Source of the DNA: Bhargavaea ullalensis
GTDB lineage: Bacteria; Bacillota; Bacilli; Bacillales_A; Planococcaceae
Assembly: GCF_040545425.1 (NCBI RefSeq)
Contig: NZ_JBEPLW010000024.1
Length of the DNA stretch: 36,614 bases
Strand: one strand, 5' to 3'
Positions 1 through 7,800 of this stretch are shown here, piece by piece. The notes below the pieces were generated by a model. It saw only the letters and a list, made by a program, of their open reading frames with translations. It ran no database searches and was not told where the DNA came from. Position 1 is the first letter of the stretch. Each line of letters starts with the position of its first letter. A program made the translations under genes and the position numbers.

Positions 1-85
1 GACACCCTTGCGTTAAGCTAACTGTTACTTCTGCCTTCACAGCTCGGGACTTGCACCCTATAGACTGCGCCCATGCTGGGCGCAC
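1..85 (-). mobile_element. Group II intron, 5' end only (continues beyond window)
   Basis: Read on the minus strand, the segment starts GTGCGCCCAGCATGGGCGC and continues with the conserved-looking blocks AGTCTATAGGGTGCAAGTCC, GTGAAGGCAGAAGTAACAG and TTAGCTTAACGCAAGGGTGT. I recognise these as the 5' domain I region of bacterial group II introns that carry an LtrA-type reverse transcriptase. The intron start (GTGCG) is at 85, and the ribozyme and any maturase gene lie off the left edge. It sits immediately behind the T-tract of the yheA terminator, in the same orientation as yheBA. Recognition is from memory of intron sequences, and the intron class cannot be fixed from 85 nt. Confidence 0.8.
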
Positions 86-112
86 ATAAAAAAACCGGCC
101 GCAGCCGGTTTT
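86..112 (-). terminator. Rho-independent terminator of yheBA
   Basis: A 9-bp stem (AAAACCGGC / GCCGGTTTT, 4-nt loop) is followed on the minus strand by a run of eight or more T. It lies 12 nt after the yheA stop, directly before the group II intron boundary. Confidence 0.9.
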
Positions 113-123
113 CCTTCAATCCC

Positions 124-474
124 TTATTCCATTCCCTCATAAAGCTCCTGCACCGGTTTCATGAGCACGCGGTTAATGTCCTCGACGATGCGGCTGAGCT
201 GCATTTCCGCCTGCAGCATTGCGGCGATTTTCGGGTTGTGCTGGGCAAGCTGGGCCGTTTTCTGGGCATATTCAAGTTCTTCGCCGCTGAGATCCTCGCC
301 GGCCATTTGCTTTTGCTGCAGCTCCATCTGGATTTTCCGGAAGCTTTCAAACAGGTTCCGGGCTTCCTCATCGACCTTCACCGCCGCGATCGCCTTGGAA
401 AGCGCCGCGTATTCGTCGGTCTGGCGGAAAGTCGCCTCGAGCTTGTTGATGTCGTTGTAAATGTTCAGTGTCAT
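124..474 (-). CDS. yheA: YheA family protein (YlbF/YmcA-like, UPF0342)
   Basis: This 116-residue helical protein has the YlbF/YmcA (DUF964) layout: MTLNIYNDINKLE start, an EARNLFESFRKIQ helix, and a Q/K-rich central helix up to ELYEGME. The length agrees with B. subtilis YheA. I chose the ATG at 474 because GGAGTGG stands 5 nt upstream; an in-frame ATG 18 nt earlier lacks a site. YlbF and YmcA form the Y-complex that modulates RNase Y, but the function of the YheA branch itself is not established. It follows yheB by 14 nt and ends in a strong terminator, so it is the last gene of a yheB-yheA operon. Confidence 0.9.
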   Translation of the reverse strand: MTLNIYNDINKLEATFRQTDEYAALSKAIAAVKVDEEARNLFESFRKIQMELQQKQMAGEDLSGEELEYAQKTAQLAQHNPKIAAMLQAEMQLSRIVEDINRVLMKPVQELYEGME

Positions 475-488
475 ATTATCCACTCCAA

Positions 489-1640
489 TCAATTAATAAG
501 GAAAACGAGCAGCCCCTGCACAATCCCGATCAGTCCGCCGAGCACCGCGCCGAGCACGGTGATCATCTTGAACTCGCGACGGGAAATGCCGAGCACGAGG
601 TCTTCCAGTTTTGCGACCGGGAAGGAGTCGACCTGCTCCTTCACCATCTGGTCGATCTTCAGCCGGCGGAGCGCTTCTTCCATCTTCTGCTCCGCCTGGC
701 GGAATGCGAACGCCGTCAGTGCCGGCGTCACATTTGTGCGGATCCAGTCCGCTCCGCCCGGCCAATAGTCAACAATCGTCCGGTCGAGCCGTTCGCCGGC
801 CGCGAGTTCCTTTTTCACATACCCGCGGACCGAAGCCCGGAGTCCTTCCCAGTCAAACCCGCCGGCCAGCTCGTCCATCGGCCTATCTTTCAGCTTTTCC
901 CACTCACGTCCGATCAAGTCGTCAAGCAGTTCGGCAGTGCCCGGTGCGGAGAGGAACTTCAGTCCTTCCCGCTGAACTTTTCCGACGAGCTTATCCGAGC
1001 CGCCGAACATCGACTGCAGCATGCTTCCGAACGTTCCCTTAGATTCAAGGAAATCGTCGATCATCTTCCGGATCGTCGACTTGCCCTCTGCCGAAGACAC
1101 ATAGTCCATCGCCCGAACGATCAGGTAGCGGCGGGCACCCGGAAGGCGTTCTTCCACTTCCTCGATCCACTGTGACGAAAGCTTCTCCCCGACCGTCCCG
1201 TCGAGCAGCCGGTCCTTTGCTTCATTAAACTTCGAATCCACGAGACCGAGCACGACCTGTTCGATCTTCTCATCCGCCCCGCGGATCCCGGCCATCTCGA
1301 TCCAGCCGCCGATCGTCCGGTCTCCTCCGAACAGCTGCTTTTCGATCATTCCCTGGATGGCAGACTCCGCCTTGTGCTGCATCACAGGCGTGAACAGCTT
1401 ATTGCGGAACGTTTCCGGTGTCAACAGGTAATCCACAACAATCCGGCCGAACTGGGTTGCCAGCTCGTCGCGCCGCTTCGGGATGAGCCCCGGCGTGAAC
1501 GGCACGCGCCAGTTCCCGATATATTTAGCCTCGTGCGGCCGGAACAACATTTTGATCGCGAGGTGGTTCGTTACGCCCCCGATCGCCGCACCGATCACTG
1601 CCATCAAGGCAATCGTCAGCAATGCATTCAATCGCTTCAC
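489..1640 (-). CDS. yheB: DUF445 membrane-associated protein YheB
   Basis: This 383-residue DUF445 protein has an N-terminal hydrophobic segment (about residues 7-29) containing NHLAIKMLFRP, then VPFTPGLIPKRRDELA. A long amphipathic middle follows, and a second hydrophobic segment (about 360-381) lies at the C-terminus, as in B. subtilis YheB. The DUF445 function is unknown, and the two terminal membrane anchors suggest a membrane-spanning hairpin with a cytoplasmic helical middle. The start is GTG at 1640 behind GAAGGAAAAAG. A TATACT -10-like hexamer lies at 1665-1670 (minus) with a poor -35. It heads the yheB-yheA operon. Confidence 0.9.
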   Translation of the reverse strand: MKRLNALLTIALMAVIGAAIGGVTNHLAIKMLFRPHEAKYIGNWRVPFTPGLIPKRRDELATQFGRIVVDYLLTPETFRNKLFTPVMQHKAESAIQGMIEKQLFGGDRTIGGWIEMAGIRGADEKIEQVVLGLVDSKFNEAKDRLLDGTVGEKLSSQWIEEVEERLPGARRYLIVRAMDYVSSAEGKSTIRKMIDDFLESKGTFGSMLQSMFGGSDKLVGKVQREGLKFLSAPGTAELLDDLIGREWEKLKDRPMDELAGGFDWEGLRASVRGYVKKELAAGERLDRTIVDYWPGGADWIRTNVTPALTAFAFRQAEQKMEEALRRLKIDQMVKEQVDSFPVAKLEDLVLGISRREFKMITVLGAVLGGLIGIVQGLLVFLIN

Positions 1641-1691
1641 CTTTTTCCTTCAGGGTTCGACAATAGTATAACAGACGAACCCCGGTAACAG

Positions 1692-1721
1692 AAAAAGGAA
1701 CGCCACAGGCTACAGGGCGTT
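1692..1721 (-). terminator. Terminator overlapping the end of the ferritin-like gene
   Basis: On the minus strand AACGCC and GGCGTT pair across an 11-nt loop and are followed by CCTTTTT. The stem covers the stop codon of the upstream gene (stop at 1710-1712). Confidence 0.7.
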
Positions 1722-2099
1722 GTACATCATTGAAAACCGGATCGCATGCTCCGTCTCGTCATGCATCGCCAGAAACAGCGGCTCATACGCTTCCTGGATC
1801 GGAATACGGAGCAACATGACTTTATACAGCTCGGCCGTTTCAAGTGAGTCGCGGACGGCCTTCTTCGCGCACGATTTCAGGCTGTCGCACGGCCCCGGCT
1901 TCCTGAGACTTTGAACGAATGAACCCGTCAGCATATAATGAAGCTGCTGGAACATTTCATAATGGCTTTTTTCGTCCTCCATCGCATGATGGATGAAATC
2001 AAGCCAATATGGATCTTTTGTGAGTGAGGCCATCGTTTTATAGAAGTGGTACCCTTTGTACTCTTCTTCTATCGCCTCGCGCAACTGATCGGTGAACAC
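1710..2099 (-). CDS. Ferritin-like / rubrerythrin-like protein
   Basis: About 129 residues in four predicted helices, with the spaced carboxylate/histidine motifs of ferritin-like di-iron proteins: EAIEEEYKGYHFY (helix 1), HAMEDEKSHYEMF (helix 2), a Glu/Tyr helix (LETAELYKVM) and HDETEHAIRF (helix 4). A soluble iron- or peroxide-handling protein is likely, though metal binding is inferred from motifs only. I favour GTG at 2099, preceded by GAAAGGA at 7 nt. An in-frame ATG at 2120 has no ribosome site but would add seven residues. It is transcribed divergently from yheE. Confidence 0.75.
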   Translation of the reverse strand: MFTDQLREAIEEEYKGYHFYKTMASLTKDPYWLDFIHHAMEDEKSHYEMFQQLHYMLTGSFVQSLRKPGPCDSLKSCAKKAVRDSLETAELYKVMLLRIPIQEAYEPLFLAMHDETEHAIRFSMMYNAL

Positions 2100-2172
2100 G
2101 GCCGCATCCTTTCGTTGCATTTATTCTTATAAGTATGCGGAGCGGACGGCCATCATGAAGGAGATGAAAGAG

Positions 2173-2376
2173 ATGCTGCAGCACTTTACGTACAAACCGA
2201 TGTTCGAAGGCGGCCGGCTGCCCGGCTGGACATTTTCATTTCTCTACAAAAACACGCGCTATTCCGGTGACTACAAACAGGACGGTACCATCGCCTGGAC
2301 CGGAGCCACGCCGCCGGATGAAGATCAGGTGAAAAAAATGATCCACGAGCTCATGACCTTCCACGTCTACGACTAA
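2173..2376 (+). CDS. yheE: YheE family protein (DUF5342)
   Basis: A 67-residue protein with the YheE pattern: HFTYKPMFEGGRLPGW at the start, an aromatic middle (FSFLYKNTRYSGDYK), IAWTG, and the ending HELMTFHVYD. The ATG at 2173 is 9 nt after AAGGAG. Upstream in-frame ATGs at 2155 and 2164 are possible but worse placed. Function is unknown; the protein is small and soluble. In B. subtilis yheE lies in the same neighbourhood as yheA/yheB, so this is a conserved block, although here yheE points away from yheBA. Confidence 0.8.
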   Translation: MLQHFTYKPMFEGGRLPGWTFSFLYKNTRYSGDYKQDGTIAWTGATPPDEDQVKKMIHELMTFHVYD

Positions 2377-2436
2377 ACCGTTTGGCCTGCCGCATTTCCG
2401 GGAATACTCACTGTATCACCGGAAGGAGGAATCCCG

Positions 2437-2583
2437 ATGGCAGACAAGAAACCGGTCCAGTTCACCGACGAAAAGCAGCAGCTGGACGAACAGCAAAAGC
2501 GCGAACAGGAAAAGATGCAGGACAAGCAGCGCATCGCGGACGAACAGAACCGCATGACCGACACGCAGAACATGCGGAAATGA
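2437..2583 (+). CDS. Small hydrophilic Gln/Lys/Asp-rich protein (48 aa)
   Basis: A 48-residue ORF (MADKKPVQFTDEK... to QNMRK) behind a strong GGAAGGAGG at 7 nt. It is almost entirely charged and Gln-rich (KQQLDEQQKREQEKMQDKQR), so a single amphipathic helix or coiled coil is expected. It has no membrane segment. It follows yheE by 60 nt and precedes a terminator hairpin, so it may be the second gene of a yheE transcript. No family recognised; the ribosome site and terminator are the support for it being real. Confidence 0.7.
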   Translation: MADKKPVQFTDEKQQLDEQQKREQEKMQDKQRIADEQNRMTDTQNMRK

Positions 2584-2592
2584 CCTGGACAG

Positions 2593-2637
2593 AACAGCCC
2601 CCGCACCGGAAGGGATCCGGCGGCGGAGGCTGTTTTC
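2593..2637. terminator. Hairpin terminator between converging genes
   Basis: AACAGCC (2593-2599) pairs with GGCTGTT (2628-2634) with further G/C pairing inside, followed by TTTTCGTT on the plus strand. It separates the 48-aa ORF from the oppositely oriented serine hydrolase. Confidence 0.75.
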
Positions 2638-2638
2638 G

Positions 2639-4438
2639 TTAATGATAAAATTCCCAGTAAAAAATGTTGCTGCAGAGAACGGCCGCCGTGACCACACTGA
2701 GAAGCCGGATCATCCTCCCCTGCTTCCCCTTTTGTCGAATGAGCAGAAGGCTGCTGATGATCACTGAACCGGCCACATACAGCAAATTGGCAGCCAAAAA
2801 CGGCTGAATGGAGGCATAGGCCGTCATGGATGCGGTTTTGTAGACGATCCAAATGATATTGAGTCCCGCCAGCACGTTCAACCCATGCTGGACCGGCAGG
2901 AGCGGGTTCCCCGGCTTCCTCTTCAGAAGAGAGAAGATCAAAAAACCCGCTGAAAACAGGAAGGCAACACCCGCCAGGACAACAGCCGCCCACTGAAGCA
3001 CATGCTGCGCCCAGGGAATGTAGAGCAGGTCGGACACCCCGGAAGACAGGAGGTTTTCCCCTTCAGGCCCGGCTGAATAGACATCAAGCGCAAACGCACT
3101 GAAGTCGTCTTCGGTTACAAACACACCCGGTTCCGTCTGTGTGTATCGGAGTCCATTCATCGTTAAGCCGTGAGCGCCGGCGGGTTCTGCCTTGCTTCTG
3201 AGCAACAGCCCGTAAAATTTGCTGAACCCGTGGCGCGGCACACGGGCCGGCTCGTACAGACCGCCCCACTTTGATGCGTTTTGCAAAGTCATATCGCTGC
3301 CTTGTGGTCGTTCTCGCCCGAAAACAAGTTCCGGGATGCCGAGTGTGAGGCTGGTTTCATTTGCCATGTTCGTCAAGACCAGCACACCCGTGCCCTCCGC
3401 CCTGTCCATGTAAATGGAGGAACTGAACGCAAGAGTATTCCCGCCGTGCCCGAAAGTTAATCCGCTTGCGGACGGCAGGAAAAACAGCCCGTTTGCGATC
3501 CGGGGCACGTCTGTACCCGGGTAATATAAAGAGGGCAGGAACAGGGCATCCATCGTCTCCTTCTTTGTAAACAGGGGCTTCCCGTCTTCGCCGAGCAGCG
3601 CCTGCATCAGCTTTTGAAGATCCCCGGCGACCCCCGTGACACTTCCCGCCGGATATATCGGAATCACATACCGGTTCGGCTCGATCAGCTGCCGCTCCTC
3701 TGTATAACCCTGGATCTTCCGCCTCTGCTTTTTCACCCATGGGTGGTCATCTTGCTCAGGATCAATTGCGGTTTTCGTCATATGAAGAGGTTCGAAAATA
3801 TGAGTCCGCACATACTCCCGGTAATCCTGCCCGCTCACTTCTTCAACGATGTAAGCAGCGAGGCCCGTTCCGTAATTTGAATAGGCGACGATCTGGCCGG
3901 GCGGGAACACCTGCCGGACATCCGCGGCTTCCAGCACTTCTCTCAATGACGCCTTTTCGGGCGGATCCAGCACCATCAGATCCGTGTAACTGTCATCAAA
4001 CCCCGCCGTATGATTCATCAGATGGGTCATGGTGACCGGCTCGTCATCCGACTCTTTTGATTGGAAATCAGGCGGCAAATAGCGGGCGACGTCTTCATTC
4101 AGATCAATCTTCTCGGCCTCAGCCAGCTGAAAGACACTGATCCAAACGAGAATCTTGGAGATGGACCCCCATTCAAATACGGTCTCCTCGTCGACGCGTA
4201 TCTGCTTCTCCTGATCTGCAAACCCGATCGTCTTCCGGTTGACGTCATCTTCGCGGATCACGATCACCGCTGCCCCTGCGGCAGTCCCTTCGTGTTCCTT
4301 CAAATAATCCATCAATCGATCGTCCAGATCCTTATGGTCAGATGCCGAAACAGCAGGCTGGAACAGCAAAAGGAATACTATGAAAATCAAAGAAGCATAA
4401 ACGAATAGACGAAACGCCAAAGCCGATTGTGCATTCAT
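2639..4438 (-). CDS. Membrane-anchored serine hydrolase (class C beta-lactamase/PBP fold)
   Basis: A 599-residue protein with a signal or anchor segment (about 9-31) and an extracellular beta-lactamase-fold domain carrying S92-I-S-K95 (SxxK), Y186-S-N188 (YxN) and H331-G-G (KTG equivalent). After about 180 further residues come roughly four C-terminal membrane helices (about 475-595). This matches the FmtA/PbpE-like family acting on cell-wall peptides, D-alanyl esters or similar substrates; the substrate cannot be read from sequence. The ATG at 4438 has only a weak ribosome site. A promoter is visible at 4528-4555. The gene stands alone between two terminators. Confidence 0.88.
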   Translation of the reverse strand: MNAQSALAFRLFVYASLIFIVFLLLFQPAVSASDHKDLDDRLMDYLKEHEGTAAGAAVIVIREDDVNRKTIGFADQEKQIRVDEETVFEWGSISKILVWISVFQLAEAEKIDLNEDVARYLPPDFQSKESDDEPVTMTHLMNHTAGFDDSYTDLMVLDPPEKASLREVLEAADVRQVFPPGQIVAYSNYGTGLAAYIVEEVSGQDYREYVRTHIFEPLHMTKTAIDPEQDDHPWVKKQRRKIQGYTEERQLIEPNRYVIPIYPAGSVTGVAGDLQKLMQALLGEDGKPLFTKKETMDALFLPSLYYPGTDVPRIANGLFFLPSASGLTFGHGGNTLAFSSSIYMDRAEGTGVLVLTNMANETSLTLGIPELVFGRERPQGSDMTLQNASKWGGLYEPARVPRHGFSKFYGLLLRSKAEPAGAHGLTMNGLRYTQTEPGVFVTEDDFSAFALDVYSAGPEGENLLSSGVSDLLYIPWAQHVLQWAAVVLAGVAFLFSAGFLIFSLLKRKPGNPLLPVQHGLNVLAGLNIIWIVYKTASMTAYASIQPFLAANLLYVAGSVIISSLLLIRQKGKQGRMIRLLSVVTAAVLCSNIFYWEFYH

Positions 4439-4527
4439 CGATAATCAATCCACACTCTCTGCATGCTTTTCCCCGCCAAAAACCAAACTCTGATGGTATT
4501 CTCCGTCAGGGTCTTATCTTTCAGTCT

Positions 4528-4555
4528 ATTCTAACATGCCGCGGCCCTTTACCAA
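4528..4555 (-). promoter_or_regulatory. SigA-type promoter of the serine hydrolase gene
   Basis: On the minus strand TTGGTA (4550-4555), a 16-nt spacer and TAGAAT (4528-4533). It lies about 90 nt before the ATG at 4438. Confidence 0.5.
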
Positions 4556-4601
4556 ACTGCCGACGATTTTCACGTCCGTGTTAAATCATTAGTTAAACTC
4601 C

Positions 4602-4630
4602 TTGAATTTAACGCCTGAGTATCCTAAACT
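4602..4630 (+). promoter_or_regulatory. SigA-type promoter of the 28-aa membrane peptide
   Basis: TTGAAT (4602-4607), a 17-nt spacer and TAAACT (4625-4630), followed by an AT-rich leader to the ATG at 4689. Confidence 0.5.
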
Positions 4631-4688
4631 TGCTCCACTGGATTTTATATTTCAGATAAGTCAATATTCGATAGGAGGAATCTGCAAT

Positions 4689-4775
4689 ATGGCGAATAAA
4701 AAAAAGTTCAACTATCTCCTTCTTTTCATTCTCGGAGTATTAGTGGGCCTCTTTGTCTTAACGAGAATAATTTAA
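4689..4775 (+). CDS. Single-span membrane microprotein (28 aa)
   Basis: The 28-codon ORF starts MANKKKFNYLL and ends LTRII. A basic N-terminus (NKKK) precedes one hydrophobic helix of about 18 residues. The support is strong context: GATAGGAGG at 10 nt, an upstream promoter and a terminator starting at the stop codon. It is too short for most gene callers. Function unknown; it could be a regulator of a membrane transporter or a stress microprotein, but nothing in the sequence decides this. Confidence 0.7.
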   Translation: MANKKKFNYLLLFILGVLVGLFVLTRII

Positions 4776-4822
4776 AGGGCAAGGGAACGGACTGTTTCCC
4801 CTGCCCTTCTATTTGTTTTTTA
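4775..4822. terminator. Bidirectional terminator
   Basis: AAGGGCAaGGGAAC pairs with GTTTCCCcTGCCCTT (4775-4808). The plus side runs into TATTTGTTTTTTAA and the minus side into TTTAAATT, so it can end both the 28-aa ORF and the MFS gene. Confidence 0.85.
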
Positions 4823-4840
4823 ATAAAGCATCACAAGCCA

Positions 4841-6118
4841 TCACTCCCCCGCCAGCTTCCTCCTGCCGAACACCACATAATAGTAAGTCGACGAAATGAC
4901 ATACAGCACGCCCGTGATCGAGAATGCCCATGCGTATCCCCAATAAGATCCGTACGCCACAACAAGTCCTGCGGAGACGGGCCCCATGGCGGCCCAGCCG
5001 GCCTGGAAGACGGTCTGGTTGACGGAGTTGGCGAGGCCTTTGTATTTGTCGTGGACAATCTCCATCGAGATGGCGCTCTGGATCGGGTTGCCGGCATTCA
5101 TGAGCGCCTGACGCATGAGGAATCCGAGCGAGGCGAGGCCGAGCGACATCGTGTAGGCGGTGAGGAACAGAAACGGGATCGACGCAAGCTGGAAGAAGAT
5201 GAGCGCCTTAACCTTGCCGACGCGCTTGACGAGCGCCGGGCCGATCATCATCGCGACGGCCGTCATGGCGGATCCGAGCGACAGGATCAGCCCGATGTAG
5301 GCGTTCGAGGCACCGAACCGGTTCGCGAAATAGAGGTTCAGATACGGAATGACGAGTCCCGAACCGAAGCCGATGAGCAGGTTGGCAATGCCCAGATGGA
5401 AGATGAGGCGGGCATTCCGGCCGGGCGCGGCGTCCGCCGGATCTTGCTCGGAAGGCGGCTCCGGGATCCTCGCGGGCGTCGCCTCTTTGTCTTCTTTTGA
5501 ATCTTTTCCGGAAGACAGAAAAAACAGCGGCCCGATGCCGGCGGTGAAGATTGCCGCGCCGGCAATGAGCGACCAGCGGATCGATTCCACCGCGGGCAGC
5601 CCGAAGGTCTTCTCGAGCAGGTCCGCAATCACTCCGCCGCCAAGACTTCCTATGACGCCCGCCACGGTAACGAGCGAGAAATAGATGCTGAAGAGATGGA
5701 CTCGCTCCGAGGCGTTGGAGTTCTCCGCAAGGAACGGAACGCCCGACACCTGTAAAAACGCCATAGTCAGGCCTGTGACGAACGCGGCGGCGACGAGCGT
5801 GCCTTCCGCCGTTTCCACCGACCGATAAAACAAGGTCAGCACCGTGAGTCCGGATCCGCCGATGAGCAGCCATTTCCGGCCGAAGCGGTCACTCAGCAGG
5901 CCGGCCGGAACGAGGATGATCGCCGTCGCGAGCGCGGTCATCGAGATGACGTTCCCGTTCACCGTCTCCGGCATGCCGAGCGCCTTGATATACAAGTTGT
6001 ACATGACGGAAAACACCCCTATCCCGACCTGGATGAGGATATTAGCCAGCATGAACAGCCGGACGTTGCGGCTGAACCCCGAAATTTTGGTTTTCCAGTC
6101 TTTAAGCCAGGCCATCAT
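4841..6118 (-). CDS. MFS transporter, 12 TM
   Basis: About 425 residues forming two six-helix bundles joined by a charged cytoplasmic loop (SSGKDSKEDKEATPARIPEP). Motif A, AGLLSDRFGRKW, follows helix 2, as in major facilitator family exporters. The substrate is unknown; drug or metabolite efflux is the usual role of single, unlinked copies. The ATG at 6118 is 9 nt after AAGGAG; an ATG at 6136 lacks a site. A promoter with a palindrome over the -10 lies upstream (6154-6188), suggesting repressor control. It ends at the bidirectional terminator near 4810. Confidence 0.88.
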   Translation of the reverse strand: MMAWLKDWKTKISGFSRNVRLFMLANILIQVGIGVFSVMYNLYIKALGMPETVNGNVISMTALATAIILVPAGLLSDRFGRKWLLIGGSGLTVLTLFYRSVETAEGTLVAAAFVTGLTMAFLQVSGVPFLAENSNASERVHLFSIYFSLVTVAGVIGSLGGGVIADLLEKTFGLPAVESIRWSLIAGAAIFTAGIGPLFFLSSGKDSKEDKEATPARIPEPPSEQDPADAAPGRNARLIFHLGIANLLIGFGSGLVIPYLNLYFANRFGASNAYIGLILSLGSAMTAVAMMIGPALVKRVGKVKALIFFQLASIPFLFLTAYTMSLGLASLGFLMRQALMNAGNPIQSAISMEIVHDKYKGLANSVNQTVFQAGWAAMGPVSAGLVVAYGSYWGYAWAFSITGVLYVISSTYYYVVFGRRKLAGE

Positions 6119-6153
6119 TGGAGGGAGCTCCTTCATTTTCCGTTTATTTCGAC

Positions 6154-6188
6154 ATTCGAATTATACGAGAATGGAAGGGGAAAAGCAA
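6154..6188 (-). promoter_or_regulatory. Promoter of the MFS gene with palindrome at the -10
   Basis: On the minus strand TTGCTT (6183-6188), a 17-nt spacer and TATAAT (6160-6165). The perfect palindrome ATTCGAAT (6154-6161) touches the -10 downstream edge and could be an operator. Confidence 0.6.
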
Positions 6189-6284
6189 CAAGCTAATGAT
6201 CTTTTCCAGCTCTGACCCCCGGTCTCAATCTGATGGCACTCACCATCTATCTGATCAACCTCGCCCTCACCCGGCCCTTTTAAC

Positions 6285-6319
6285 AAAAAACAACCCCTGC
6301 GATCCGACGCACGGGCTGT
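6285..6319 (-). terminator. Terminator of the AT-rich ABC operon
   Basis: On the minus strand ACAGCCCGTGCG pairs with CGCAGGGGTTGT (two mismatches, 6-nt loop) and is followed by TTTTTTGTT. It lies 27 nt beyond the ATPase stop and marks the left edge of the AT-rich segment. Confidence 0.8.
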
Positions 6320-6345
6320 CCCAACCATTTTACTTTCTATTTGCT

Positions 6346-6999
6346 TTAGGATACTGTCTCAGTTTGATGAAGTGTTAGCTTGCCCTGATCCATTCGGTAA
6401 ACTTGATCGCACAGCAGTTTGATATCCTCGGAGTTATGACTGGCAATGAGAACGGTCATGCCTTGTTTTTTAAACTCCAAGATCATTCCCCTAATTTCTT
6501 CCACACCTGTTTCATCAAGGCCATTCATGGGTTCGTCCAAAATCAGAAGGCTTGGATTTTCCATGATGGCCTGCGCTATGCCCAGCCGTTGTCGCATGCC
6601 GTAAGAATATTTTTTAACCAGGCGCCGATCATCAGGGTCCAATCCAACTTTGCTGATCACCTGCCGTATATCCTCTGTCCTGATTATCCCCCGTATTGAG
6701 GCAAGAAGCTTTAGGTTATTAAAAGCAGTATACCGCGGGACAAAGCCCGGGAGATCAAATAAAGCACCAAAGTGTTTAGGGAACCTGCCATTGCCTACTT
6801 TCTCGCCGAAAACTTTCACTTCTCCCGTCGTTGGTCGCAACAGACCTGCAATTGTCTTAAATAGAACGCTTTTCCCCGAGCCGTTCCGTCCGATCACTCC
6901 ATAGACTCCCGGTTTCGTTATCCTCAAGTCGATATCTTTCAATAAATCACTGCCCTTTACAGTCTTCGTAACATGATTGATTTCAATGATCATTGGCAC
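6346..6999 (-). CDS. ABC transporter ATP-binding protein, bacteriocin-immunity (LanF/BcrA) type
   Basis: A 217-residue ATPase with Walker A G37RNGSGKS44, signature SYGMRQRLGIAQ (about 132-143), Walker B LLILDEP (151-157) and H-loop H188. Where most ABC ATPases have the Q-loop glutamine, the motif reads GALFDLPGF with Asp82. LanF-type self-protection ATPases carry an acidic residue (E-loop) at this place. I favour GTG at 6999, just behind the upstream stop (7003) with GGAAGG before it; ATG at 6993 is the alternative. Last gene of a five-gene operon, energising the three membrane proteins upstream. The low GC compared with flanking genes suggests transfer. Confidence 0.88.
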   Translation of the reverse strand: MPMIIEINHVTKTVKGSDLLKDIDLRITKPGVYGVIGRNGSGKSVLFKTIAGLLRPTTGEVKVFGEKVGNGRFPKHFGALFDLPGFVPRYTAFNNLKLLASIRGIIRTEDIRQVISKVGLDPDDRRLVKKYSYGMRQRLGIAQAIMENPSLLILDEPMNGLDETGVEEIRGMILEFKKQGMTVLIASHNSEDIKLLCDQVYRMDQGKLTLHQTETVS

Positions 7000-7002
7000 A
7001 CT

Positions 7003-7800
7003 TCACCCTTCCTGCTTAAGTCCTTCAATAAATAAACTTTCCAGCCGATATCGGAATACTAATCGGATCAATGCGATCAAGATTACAATCATTGCAACAC
7101 TCACTGTTGTTCCATGGAAAAGAGAAAAAGGCTGAATTTCATTGAAGGCAGTCAACCCCATATTGATTGGCAGCCAAGGGATGAGAGGGGGTGCTAATCG
7201 GGCAACTGCAAATGAGACAATGATACTGGTCACAGTAAGAAGTGTGGCTACGCCCATATTTCTAAACAGCAGTGTCAATAAGATATTTGTCAGCACAGCA
7301 ATCATTGCAGATCCATTCATTAGAATAAACTCTCTTACTAATAAATTGACTGCATTCACTTTTTCAAACATTGAGCCTTCCATCCAAACCGCTTCTCCGC
7401 CATCATTGATTAAAAATCCGGCCATCATATTAATACAGAACCCCAGTATTGTTCCAACAGTAATAAATAAGGTCATTACGATCAAAAAGGAATCCAACCA
7501 TAAAGTTGACCTCTTGGATTGAATGGACACATTAACGAAACGTCCCGTAAATTCATCATGAAGATACAGGCCCGTTATTAATAAATAGGGAGTCAATATT
7601 AGCAACCAACGGACCAAATCAAACGACGGGTTAGTCGGCAAATAGAGCAGAAAAGCAACGGACTTCAGACCGCTGTACGGTAGTTTCCAATCATTCGAAA
7701 TGCCAGCAATCACAGCATTCAGCAAAAATGCAGCCGGCACCACCAAAAGAGTTGGAGTGCAAATTAATAAACGATAGTGATATCGGAGTAAATTACCCAT
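7003..7800 (-). CDS. ABC-2-like permease subunit (third of three)
   Basis: A 265-residue protein with about six hydrophobic helices (around 13-33, 62-81, 103-125, 158-175, 179-200, 225-248) and no soluble domain. This is the size and topology of LanE/LanG- or YydJ-type permeases. The ATG at 7800 overlaps the stop of the preceding gene (ATGGGTAA) with GGAAAGGAAAA upstream, and the ATPase starts within a few bases of its stop, so the genes are translationally coupled. Family assignment rests on topology and context, not on a clear motif. Confidence 0.75.
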   Translation of the reverse strand: MGNLLRYHYRLLICTPTLLVVPAAFLLNAVIAGISNDWKLPYSGLKSVAFLLYLPTNPSFDLVRWLLILTPYLLITGLYLHDEFTGRFVNVSIQSKRSTLWLDSFLIVMTLFITVGTILGFCINMMAGFLINDGGEAVWMEGSMFEKVNAVNLLVREFILMNGSAMIAVLTNILLTLLFRNMGVATLLTVTSIIVSFAVARLAPPLIPWLPINMGLTAFNEIQPFSLFHGTTVSVAMIVILIALIRLVFRYRLESLFIEGLKQEG

